Below are positions 53,774-61,775 of a DNA stretch of 64,000 bases, piece after piece. Source of the stretch: Campylobacter concisus (GTDB lineage Bacteria > Campylobacterota > Campylobacteria > Campylobacterales > Campylobacteraceae); NCBI RefSeq assembly GCF_002913225.1, contig NZ_PPAW01000072.1, forward strand, positions 1 through 64,000. Direction: 5' to 3'. Numbering within the stretch: position 1 is the stretch's first letter; each line of letters opens with the position of its first letter. Under the pieces are notes generated by a model, which worked only from the letters and a program-made list of their open reading frames with translations, was not told where the DNA came from and made no database searches. The translations under genes were made by a program, and so were the position numbers.

Positions 53774-54393
53774 TTCTTCCAAAATTTCTCTTCTTTTTCC
53801 TTTTTTATCAAATTTTCGTAAGTTTGCATTCTTATATTTACTGGCTCTAAATTTATGCCATCTTTTTTTATCTTAAAATATTTTCCATCCATCAAGCAAT
53901 ACTCTGGCACCAGGTCGTAGCGCTTCGAAAGTGGCAAAACTCTAAAGCTTAAATTATCTAGTATCAAAGGCTCTTTGTGTAAATTTTCCCAAACAGCTAG
54001 CACCATATGATATTTTTTCGTATTTTTTTCCTGAACGACTAGAAGACATTTTTGATTATCTACACCAAGATCTTTTAGGCTATCACGCTTTGATATCGCG
54101 TACTCCTCGCAGTCTCCGCCACCTCGCCTTAAAAACTCGCTTCTAGTGCTCCACACATCGACATTTGTATTGTAAAAATCATCATATCTTGGCATTAAGG
54201 AATTTAAGTATGAATTTATGAGTTCTAGCTTTCTTATAAAGCTTTCGTGTTCTATTTTTTTCATAAAATTTGCATAGTGATTTAGGATATTTTTGCAAAT
54301 TTGATTTTTGCATTGAGATATATTTTTTGGAGAAATTTCAAAATTATTTGCAAAAAGTGAAGAGACAAAAAAAAGAAGCAAAATTTTACGCAT
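53770..54393 (-). CDS. Second LapG-like periplasmic cysteine protease
   Basis: A 207-residue protein with a signal peptide (MRKILLLFFVSSLFA) and the bacterial transglutaminase-like cysteine protease fold. The catalytic triad looks complete: Cys in RGGGDCEEYAI, His in KYHMVLAVW, Asp in LILDNLSF. It differs from the first copy (61093) in GGGDCEEY versus GAGDCEDY and has a basic C-terminal tail. LapG cleaves the anchor of large surface adhesins. It lies at the far end of the cluster and overlaps the regulator gene by eight bases. Confidence 0.82.
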   Translation of the reverse strand: MRKILLLFFVSSLFANNFEISPKNISQCKNQICKNILNHYANFMKKIEHESFIRKLELINSYLNSLMPRYDDFYNTNVDVWSTRSEFLRRGGGDCEEYAISKRDSLKDLGVDNQKCLLVVQEKNTKKYHMVLAVWENLHKEPLILDNLSFRVLPLSKRYDLVPEYCLMDGKYFKIKKDGINLEPVNIRMQTYENLIKKEKEEKFWKN

Positions 54394-55027
54394 GTAGCTG
54401 CTTCATCAAAAGTACAAGACCTATTCTATCTTTCACATTTAGTTTGCTATAAATCGACGTGGTGTGTGCCTTTACTGTCCTTAAAGTAATGCCTGTTTGC
54501 TCTGAAATTTCATTGTTTGTTAGACCTTGATAGATTAAGTTTGCGATCTCTTTTTCACGTGAGCTAAGCTCGCTTAGATCAGACTTTTTCTCCAAAGTTT
54601 CACTTTCATTATTTATATATGAGCCAGTTAGCTCTCCGATCATCGCTTGGATAAATTCTGGATAAAGCCAAACTTTGCCATTTAAAATCGTCTCAAAGGC
54701 ATCTTCAAAGTGAGTTTTTCTCATGTGTGAGTTTGCATATCCTTTGACACCAAGAGCCAGCAGATGTTTGCCTTCACTAAATTTTGGTTCGTTTGCAAGG
54801 ATTAGACATTTTATATTTGGAAAAGTTTCATGAATGGTTTTAATATTTTCATCAAGGCTATCTTTAAAAGCGTTTGTATCGATACCGACGATATCAACCT
54901 CGTCGTTTAAATTTGCAAAAAAATCTTTTTTATTGTGAGTAAATTTCACATCTTCATCTGAAAAATACCCTCGCCAAAGATTATTAAGCGAACCATTTTG
55001 AGTAAAAAAAACCACATTCATAACCAT
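54386..55027 (-). CDS. LuxR-type regulator with receiver-like domain
   Basis: A 213-residue protein. The N-terminal about 120 residues follow a receiver fold; IVGIDTN places an Asp near the usual phosphorylation site, but the N-terminal acidic pair is absent (VVFFTQNG), so phosphorylation is doubtful. The C-terminal LuxR helix-turn-helix is clear (LSSREKEIANLIYQGLTNNE and RTVKAHT). AAGGAA precedes the first ATG. It sits inside the lap-type cluster and probably controls it or the adhesin gene. No partner kinase is seen. Confidence 0.8.
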   Translation of the reverse strand: MVMNVVFFTQNGSLNNLWRGYFSDEDVKFTHNKKDFFANLNDEVDIVGIDTNAFKDSLDENIKTIHETFPNIKCLILANEPKFSEGKHLLALGVKGYANSHMRKTHFEDAFETILNGKVWLYPEFIQAMIGELTGSYINNESETLEKKSDLSELSSREKEIANLIYQGLTNNEISEQTGITLRTVKAHTTSIYSKLNVKDRIGLVLLMKQLHA

Positions 55028-55038
55028 ATTTCCTTATA

Positions 55039-55536
55039 TCACATATAGGTTTGCTCGTAAATTTTTGACTCATTTACGAATACTATCACGTGGCGCTCCT
55101 TGCCACTATTTGCCTCAAATTTATAACTAAAAGTAGATAAGAATTTCTCAACCACTTCTTTGCCTTCTTTTAAAAAGATACTCATCTCAAAACAACCATT
55201 TGATATGGCATATCTATATGGCACACTAAGAGATAGTAAATTTAGATCAAAGTCCAAGCTATCACTACTTTCATCGTAGCCGCTAATAGATATCTTGATG
55301 CTCTTTATAAGCTCATCTTTAATCTCTACGCCAGATAAATTTATACAATTTTCTCTTTTTAAATTTATCATCTCGTCAAAGCTTTTTTCACAGTCTTTAA
55401 AGAGAAATTTAACTACCTCTCTTCCGATTAGATCGCATATTTTGCCATCATTTACAATGACAAATTCATCAGCCAACTTCGCTCTTGAAATTTGATATTC
55501 GCTAAAATTTCGCTCAAAGCTAGCTGATTTTTGCAT
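55039..55536 (-). CDS. Unknown protein in the lap-type cluster
   Basis: A 165-residue soluble protein without a signal peptide. It has three Cys, a central acidic stretch (GYDESSDSLDFDLNLLS) and a mix of strands suggesting an alpha/beta domain. It does not fit PilZ, receiver or HTH families by eye. Its ATG overlaps the stop of the membrane-fusion gene by one base, so it is translationally coupled. A regulatory or adaptor role is inference from position only. Confidence 0.65.
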   Translation of the reverse strand: MQKSASFERNFSEYQISRAKLADEFVIVNDGKICDLIGREVVKFLFKDCEKSFDEMINLKRENCINLSGVEIKDELIKSIKISISGYDESSDSLDFDLNLLSLSVPYRYAISNGCFEMSIFLKEGKEVVEKFLSTFSYKFEANSGKERHVIVFVNESKIYEQTYM

Positions 55537-57008
55537 TATCGCTCCGTTAAAGCGTTTTGTTTTGCTTTTAAGATAGGTTTTAGCAGATAGTCAAGTATCG
55601 TCTTTTTACCAGTGATGATATCAGCTGAAACTATCATACCAACCTTGATCCTAAGTGGCTTCTCTTCGCTGCCAAGATAGTTTTTCTCAGTTTCTATCCT
55701 GACTAGATAGTAGCTCTCGCCTGTTTTTTCATTTGTCTCGGTATCGGCACTGATCTGCGTTACTTTGCCTTTTAAGCCGCCATAAATACTAAAATCATAC
55801 GCCGTAAATTTAACCATCGTATCAAGTCCAGGTCTTAAGAACGCAACATCGGCTGGCTTAACCTTTACCTCAGCGATGAGCTTATCTTCTAGTGGGACGA
55901 TCTCAGCTATGTTTTCACCAGGCTTGATAACGCCAGAGACTGTATGCACCATCATCTTACTAACGATACCATTTACTGGAGATCTTACATAAGTTCTTTC
56001 AACCCTATCACTTAAGCTAATTTGCGACTCGTTTATCCTTGCGATCTCAGCAGAGACTTCGTTTAGCTCTTTCTTTGCATTGTTTTTAAATGCCAGTTTT
56101 GCCTCTTCTATCTTGTTTTTTGCCTCTTTTATGGTTGATTCAACCCTTGGCACAGCAAGCACAGATGCGTCAAGCTCGCCCTTTAGGTCATTTACACGTC
56201 TTTGAAGCTGGATATACTCGACCTCACTAACAAGACCTTTTTTAAAGATAGGCTCCATGATCGCCTTCTCTTTTAAGACAAGATTGTAACTATTTTGAGT
56301 TTGAGAAATTTTGTTTCTAAGCTCGGTTAGCTCACTTTGGCGCTGGTGAATTTGCTCTGTTAAAATTCCTATTTGCTCGTTTAGGTGATCGATGTTTGAG
56401 TTATGCAAACTTATCTCGTATCTTACAGCCTTGCTATTGTTCGCATCCCTTGTTTCGTTGTAGTCAAATTCTTTATCATTAGCTTCAGCATCAAGCCTCA
56501 TAAATTTAGCCTGAAGCTCATCAAGTCTTAGCTTTGACTCGCCGTAGCTACTTGTAAAGTTTTTATTATCAAGCCTGATCAGAATTTGATCTTTTTTAAC
56601 TTCATCGCCCTCTTTTACAAAAATTTGATCTACGATACCACCCTCAAGGTTTTGTATCGCTTGGTTTTTGCCTGATGGGATGATCTTGCCGCTACCTCTT
56701 GTTATCTCGTCTATCTGTGCCCACGAAGCCCACAAAAGTAGCCAAAATACAGTTATGCTAACTGCATAAAGTATCTTTTTTGATGTTGATGGAGCCTTTG
56801 CCAAAACTGCTTCTGAGAGGCTTGACATAAATTTCAAGTCATAAGCGTCGTAGTTTTTAGCTTGGATGTTTGACTTGATGCCATCTACGCTATTTAAAAT
56901 TTGATCTCCAGCGCTCTCTTGCTCTTTTATGTCGCTTTTTTGAACCGGCTTTTCGTCTGGCTTTAAATTTTCATTTTGTTGATTTTTTATATCTTCTTGC
57001 ATAATCAC
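55536..57008 (-). CDS. lapC: Type I secretion membrane-fusion protein (LapC/HlyD family)
   Basis: A 490-residue protein with a cytosolic N-terminus of about 85 residues, one transmembrane helix (about 82-100) and a long periplasmic coiled-coil hairpin between two lipoyl-like halves (EGGIVDQIFVKEGDEVKKDQ and YVRSPVNGIVSKM). This is the HlyD/LapC layout that bridges the inner-membrane ATPase to the TolC channel. Its ATG overlaps the ATPase stop (ATGA). Confidence 0.92.
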   Translation of the reverse strand: MIMQEDIKNQQNENLKPDEKPVQKSDIKEQESAGDQILNSVDGIKSNIQAKNYDAYDLKFMSSLSEAVLAKAPSTSKKILYAVSITVFWLLLWASWAQIDEITRGSGKIIPSGKNQAIQNLEGGIVDQIFVKEGDEVKKDQILIRLDNKNFTSSYGESKLRLDELQAKFMRLDAEANDKEFDYNETRDANNSKAVRYEISLHNSNIDHLNEQIGILTEQIHQRQSELTELRNKISQTQNSYNLVLKEKAIMEPIFKKGLVSEVEYIQLQRRVNDLKGELDASVLAVPRVESTIKEAKNKIEEAKLAFKNNAKKELNEVSAEIARINESQISLSDRVERTYVRSPVNGIVSKMMVHTVSGVIKPGENIAEIVPLEDKLIAEVKVKPADVAFLRPGLDTMVKFTAYDFSIYGGLKGKVTQISADTETNEKTGESYYLVRIETEKNYLGSEEKPLRIKVGMIVSADIITGKKTILDYLLKPILKAKQNALTER

Positions 57009-59143
57009 TTCCCACTAAGTCTAGCTAAAACTTCGTCTCTTGGACCATCTAGTAAAATTTTGCCGTTATCCATCACTATGAGCCTATCAACAAGATCAAG
57101 CATCGATGTTCTGTGAGTTACTAAAATCATAGTTTTATTTACGGTATTTACCTTTAAATTTGCTTTTAGCTTGCTCTCAACAGTATTATCAAGCGAATTT
57201 GTAGGCTCGTCAAGCAAGATGATAGGACTATCAAGCAAAAATGCCCTAGCCACAGCTATACTTTGACGCTGACCACCACTGATGCCATCGCCCCTTTCAA
57301 AGACAGGCATATCAAAACCAAGTGGGTGAGCATTGACATATTCATCAACGCCACTTACCTTAGCCGCCTTAATGATCTGCATATCATCGACATAAGGAGC
57401 TTTTTGAACGATATTTTCTCTAACCGTTCCTTTAAACAGCACAACATCTTGTGGCACATAGCCGATATTTCTTCTAAGGTCAGCTGGGTCTATCTGGTTG
57501 ATATCTATACCATCAATTAGCACTGAGCCTTCAGTAGGCGCGTAAAGACCTAGGATTATCTTTTGTAAGGTTGTCTTACCAGAGCCATTTCTACCGATGA
57601 TGCCTACTTTCTCACCCGGTTGAATGACAAAATTTATCCTATCAAGTGAGCCTTTTGTGGTGTCTGGATAAGTAAAGCTAACGTTTTTAAACTCTATCTT
57701 GCCATCAAAAGAATTTCTTCTAACAAATTTCTTGCCCTCAGGTCTTTCAACTGGCATCTGCATGATCTTGCTAAGGCTTTGATAAGCTGTCTTTGTCTGC
57801 TCGAAATTTGCAGCTAGTGAGGCTACTTGACCCATAGGGGCGATCGCACGAGAACTAAGCATAACAGCAGCGATCAAACCACCCATAGTAAGGTGCGTAT
57901 CTTGTATCATATAAACGCCAAGAACGATGATAGCGATAGTGTTTAGCTGTACCAAAAATGACGTGACAGTCGTGATTGAAGTGGTGATTATTTTTGATTT
58001 GATACTTCTATTTGCTATCTCGCCAGTCGCCTCTTCCCAGTTCCACTGCACATGGCCACTAGCACCAAGAGTTTTAATGGTCTCTAAGCTGCTAAGGCTC
58101 TCTATCAAAATTCCATTTTTCATAGCTGAAGCTTCAAATGTGCTTTTAATCGCGTTTTGAAGCGGATCTTTTATAAAAAATGTGTAGCACAAAATAGCTA
58201 TCATGATAACAATAGGCACAAGCACAAGGTAGCTTCCTATAAAGTAGGTAACTATCAAGAAGATTAACGCAAATGGCAGATCCACAATGGCAGCAAGCGA
58301 CGCAGATGAGAAGAAATTTCTAACTGTGTCAAATTCTTTCAAGTTGCTAGCAAATGAACCAACCGACTTTGGCTTATTGCTAAATTTCATATCCATGACG
58401 CGCTCAAAGAGGATCGAGCTCATGATGATATCACTCTTCTTGCCTGCGATCTCAAGAAAATATGAACGAACAAATTTTAAAAATAGATCGATGCCATAAA
58501 CGACGCTCACGCCAAGCGCTAGAACCCAAAGTGTCTCAACTGCGTTATTTGGCACAACGCGGTCATAGACGTTCATCGTAAAGAGTGGGCTTGCAAGGAC
58601 AAATAAGTTTATGATAAAGCTTGCTATCACGACGTCAAAGTAAATTTTCTTAGAGCGCTTTAAAGTGCCCCAAAACCAGTGGTCATTGCCAGCGTCGATA
58701 AGCTTTGTCGAGCTTGTATCTTCTGGGACAAATTCACGTTTTAGATAATAAGCATAGCCTAAATACTCATCTTTTAGCTTACTTGTTTCTATCGTACTAG
58801 TGCCAGTTGAAAGATCAGGCGTGATGATGTTTGCCATCTTTTTGTCTTCGCTGAAAGATTGCAAGATGCAAGCTTTTTTGCCTCTAAGCATCAAAATGCA
58901 AGGCAAAACTAAAGGCGAAATTTGATCAAGATCTTTTCTGACAAGCGTCGATGCAAAACCAGCACGTGAAGCTGCACGAGAAAATAAAGACTTCGAGCTC
59001 TTTAGTGAAAAAAGCTCGATCTCTTCGCCATCTTTTACAGGCAGACCGATAGTCAAAGCATCGGCACTATATGGGTTGTTATGAAGTTTAGTAAAGATCA
59101 CCAAACATTGAAGCAGTTCGTCTTTTATCTTATCGCTATGCAT
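57005..59143 (-). CDS. lapB: Type I secretion ATPase/permease (LapB-like)
   Basis: A 712-residue ABC exporter. The N-terminal about 130 residues are a C39-like domain without the catalytic Cys motif, as in RTX exporters that bind rather than cleave the substrate. Then come the transmembrane domain (about 165-440) and the nucleotide-binding domain: Walker A GRNGSGKTT (about 516), signature SGGQRQS (about 622) and Walker B ILLDEPT (about 640). It powers export of an RTX-type adhesin. It lies three bases after the lapD-like gene. Confidence 0.93.
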   Translation of the reverse strand: MHSDKIKDELLQCLVIFTKLHNNPYSADALTIGLPVKDGEEIELFSLKSSKSLFSRAASRAGFASTLVRKDLDQISPLVLPCILMLRGKKACILQSFSEDKKMANIITPDLSTGTSTIETSKLKDEYLGYAYYLKREFVPEDTSSTKLIDAGNDHWFWGTLKRSKKIYFDVVIASFIINLFVLASPLFTMNVYDRVVPNNAVETLWVLALGVSVVYGIDLFLKFVRSYFLEIAGKKSDIIMSSILFERVMDMKFSNKPKSVGSFASNLKEFDTVRNFFSSASLAAIVDLPFALIFLIVTYFIGSYLVLVPIVIMIAILCYTFFIKDPLQNAIKSTFEASAMKNGILIESLSSLETIKTLGASGHVQWNWEEATGEIANRSIKSKIITTSITTVTSFLVQLNTIAIIVLGVYMIQDTHLTMGGLIAAVMLSSRAIAPMGQVASLAANFEQTKTAYQSLSKIMQMPVERPEGKKFVRRNSFDGKIEFKNVSFTYPDTTKGSLDRINFVIQPGEKVGIIGRNGSGKTTLQKIILGLYAPTEGSVLIDGIDINQIDPADLRRNIGYVPQDVVLFKGTVRENIVQKAPYVDDMQIIKAAKVSGVDEYVNAHPLGFDMPVFERGDGISGGQRQSIAVARAFLLDSPIILLDEPTNSLDNTVESKLKANLKVNTVNKTMILVTHRTSMLDLVDRLIVMDNGKILLDGPRDEVLARLSGK

Positions 59144-59146
59144 CTA

Positions 59147-61096
59147 TCATCCAATATTTTTGATTTCATCTATGTAAATTCCTTGCATATTTTTAATGCC
59201 AAGCTCAATTAGCTTACTCTTTTGCTCTTCGCTCTCAACACCGATCGCAATCAAAATGATATCTTTTGAGCTTAAAACAACATCTAGTGATTGTTTTGTA
59301 TTTGCCCCTGATTTATCACTTAAAAAGTCGATTAAGACGCTTGACTGGATCTTTACGTAGTCTGGATTAAATTCTTTTAGCTTCTCAATGCCTTTTGCGC
59401 TGAGTTCAAAGTGGTCAAATCCAAAACCAAAGCCAAGTTCTTTTAATTTTTTAGTAAGTCTAACTATACTTTCGATACTAATATCGTCTTTGTTTGGAAT
59501 TTCTATATAGTTTTTATATTTTGAAATTTGAGCGATTTTTTTAAGTGTGGCTTCAAGTTTTGAGAAATTTTCATCCGAGCTTAATATCTCTTTACCCAAA
59601 TTTATCGCCAAGCTTCCTTGAGGCAAGATATTTTCAGGCAAAATTCTAGCGATTCTATTTAGGATATGAAGATCGAGCATCGCACCTAAATTTAGCTCAT
59701 TTACCATTGGCATAAAGTATGATGCCATACGCCATTTGCCCTCGCTATCAACGAGCCTTAGATAAAGTTCGTACTGCTCAAAGCTTGAGTCAAAACCAAC
59801 TACTTTTTGAGCTGCAAATTTAAATTTATCCTCTTTTATAGAGTCAAAGATAAGCTCTTTGTATTTCTCTTTGCCGATGACTAAGGTGTTTTGATTTGCA
59901 TTAAATTCTTTGCAAGTAAAGCAGCCAGCCAGTCTTGCACTAGCCAAAGTAACGTCAGCTGATGTAAGTAGCGTCCTCATGTCAGTGCTTGGCGAGTACT
60001 CGACAATAGCAGCATTGACTGGGCACTCACTATCGTTTATAGAGAAATTTGTATAGAGTTTTTTAAACTCAGCCATGATCTTATCGTCTAAAGCTGAGAA
60101 ATTTGATGAGTTTTTACCGTAAGAAAGCAAGATAAAATCGTTGTCATTTAACCTTGCGACGATCGCATTTTGGTCATTTTCGGTAGATTTTTCTTGTAAA
60201 ATTTGAGCTATTTTTATGATGACACTTTGCCATTTTTCAAAGCCAAGAACGCCTTTTAGCCCTGCTAGATCTTTAAAGCTAACAAGCGAAGCAACACCGC
60301 TTGAATACTCTTCACTTGCTAGATACTCACTAAATTTAGTTTGAAAAAATCTTCTATTGTAAGTGCCGCTCATAGAGTCTTTATATAAAAGCTCTTGATA
60401 CTTGCTAAGCGTAGCCGCCTCTCTTTCAAATATGTCTTGAACCTTGCTAACCATCGAGTTCATGGCGAGCACCATCTTTTTAAGGTCGGTTGTGAATGGA
60501 ATTCTCTTTTGGATGATAAATTTATTATCAAGTATCGCTTCAGCTTGATCCTGCACCTTAACAAGTGGTCTAAATATCGCCTTAAGGGCGAAAAATGCCA
60601 CGACAAGAGCGATGATGATCATTAAAGCTAGAAAGTTAAAAATATTTTTTGAGTTTGAGTAAAGCTCATTGTAAGCAAGCGCCGTGCTACCTTGAACATA
60701 GAGTGTGCCAAATTTTGCCCAGCCAGTCATGATCTCGCTAGTTGCAACAGGAGCTTCAAATTTAGCGATCTTATAAAACCACTCTGGGATATCTTTAACA
60801 ATAGTTTGTTGAGAATTTTCTATAAGCACCTTACCATCGACATCTTCAAGTTTAATGAGCTTGTATCTGCCGCTATCAAACATAGAATTTATCATCGTTT
60901 GTGCCAAAGACATATCCTCAGGATCAACAATCGGTTTTAAAGCAAGTCCAAGTGAGTTTGCTGTGTGTCTTGCATTTTCACCGAGCTGGTCGTTGATGTA
61001 TCCATTTAGGCTCTTAAAATTTAAGTAGCCAACAGCCATAAAAATCACGATGCCAAAAGCTATCACAGCGATCATAATCTGTTTAAATAGCGTCAT
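59147..61096 (-). CDS. lapD: LapD-like c-di-GMP receptor with degenerate GGDEF and EAL domains
   Basis: A 649-residue inner-membrane protein. A first helix (about 5-27), a periplasmic LapD/MoxY-type domain (about 30-150), a second helix (about 150-172) and a HAMP-like linker lead to a GGDEF domain (about 240-390) and an EAL domain (about 410-645). The GGDEF motif is NDNDF and the EAL motif is ELYLR, so both enzymes are probably dead, as in LapD. In that family c-di-GMP binding to the dead EAL makes the periplasmic part hold LapG. It overlaps lapG by four bases. Confidence 0.9.
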   Translation of the reverse strand: MTLFKQIMIAVIAFGIVIFMAVGYLNFKSLNGYINDQLGENARHTANSLGLALKPIVDPEDMSLAQTMINSMFDSGRYKLIKLEDVDGKVLIENSQQTIVKDIPEWFYKIAKFEAPVATSEIMTGWAKFGTLYVQGSTALAYNELYSNSKNIFNFLALMIIIALVVAFFALKAIFRPLVKVQDQAEAILDNKFIIQKRIPFTTDLKKMVLAMNSMVSKVQDIFEREAATLSKYQELLYKDSMSGTYNRRFFQTKFSEYLASEEYSSGVASLVSFKDLAGLKGVLGFEKWQSVIIKIAQILQEKSTENDQNAIVARLNDNDFILLSYGKNSSNFSALDDKIMAEFKKLYTNFSINDSECPVNAAIVEYSPSTDMRTLLTSADVTLASARLAGCFTCKEFNANQNTLVIGKEKYKELIFDSIKEDKFKFAAQKVVGFDSSFEQYELYLRLVDSEGKWRMASYFMPMVNELNLGAMLDLHILNRIARILPENILPQGSLAINLGKEILSSDENFSKLEATLKKIAQISKYKNYIEIPNKDDISIESIVRLTKKLKELGFGFGFDHFELSAKGIEKLKEFNPDYVKIQSSVLIDFLSDKSGANTKQSLDVVLSSKDIILIAIGVESEEQKSKLIELGIKNMQGIYIDEIKNIG

Positions 61097-61758
61097 AAAT
61101 CCTCTTTTCCTATCCTATCTATTAGTTCCATCCACTTAGGATTTTGTTTTTTATTTCCACCTGGTATTGCCTGACCAAGACCTTCTTGTTTTGCCAAGTA
61201 TAGCGAATCACCGTTGAAACTATAGACTGGCACGAGGTCTGTTCTTTGTGTTGCGATTTTTATTTTACCATTTATGTTGTCTAAAATTAATGGAATAGAC
61301 TTTGGTGTATCATAATATGCCAAAACCATATGTGCTTGGTTGTATCTTAAGGCTTTAACGTATGTGAAGTATAATTTTTGAGTTGGAATTCCAAGTTGCT
61401 TTAGGGTGAAATACTTTGCGATAACGTAGTCTTCGCAGTCACCAGCGCCTTTTCCTACAAATTCCATTCTGGTAGCCCAGTAATCTTTTTTATGCCAAAG
61501 TTGCATATCATCAACCCACCTAAAAGAGTTAAAAAAATCATTTACTTTTATTAATTTCTCTTGTTCGGTTGCATCTTGCAATGAAGTCATTAAAGAATTT
61601 AATGCCGATGCCCTTCTTCTTGCATCTTCTCCATAAATTTTAGCCACCTTTGCTATCGTTGTTTGTTTTACAAAATCCCCAACAGCATTTATTGCTAATA
61701 ACGAAAAAAGGACGCTTACAGTAAGCGTCCAGAATTTTGTTTTGACCCTCATGGTCAT
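61093..61758 (-). CDS. lapG: LapG-like periplasmic cysteine protease
   Basis: About 221 residues from ATG 61758 (a GTG at 61761 and an ATG at 61752 are alternatives; none has a strong ribosome site). The signal peptide is KFWTLTVSVLFSLLAINA. The protease domain has the full triad: Cys in GAGDCEDYVIAK (about 105), His in QAHMVLAYYD and Asp in LILDNING, and it keeps the WATRMEF motif of true LapG. LapG cuts the N-terminus of LapA-type adhesins when not held by LapD. The mRNA for its signal peptide contains an intrinsic terminator. Confidence 0.92.
   Translation of the reverse strand: MTMRVKTKFWTLTVSVLFSLLAINAVGDFVKQTTIAKVAKIYGEDARRRASALNSLMTSLQDATEQEKLIKVNDFFNSFRWVDDMQLWHKKDYWATRMEFVGKGAGDCEDYVIAKYFTLKQLGIPTQKLYFTYVKALRYNQAHMVLAYYDTPKSIPLILDNINGKIKIATQRTDLVPVYSFNGDSLYLAKQEGLGQAIPGGNKKQNPKWMELIDRIGKEDL
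61704..61730 (-). terminator. Intrinsic terminator inside the lapG signal-peptide codons
   Basis: GGACGCTTAC (61710-61719) and GTAAGCGTCC (61721-61730) are perfect complements around one base, so effectively a nine-pair stem with a three-base loop. TTTTTT follows on the minus strand (complement of 61709-61704). It begins 46 bases after the lapE stop and lies at about codons 10-19 of lapG. Confidence 0.85.
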
Positions 61759-61775
61759 CACTTTATTTTAAATTT

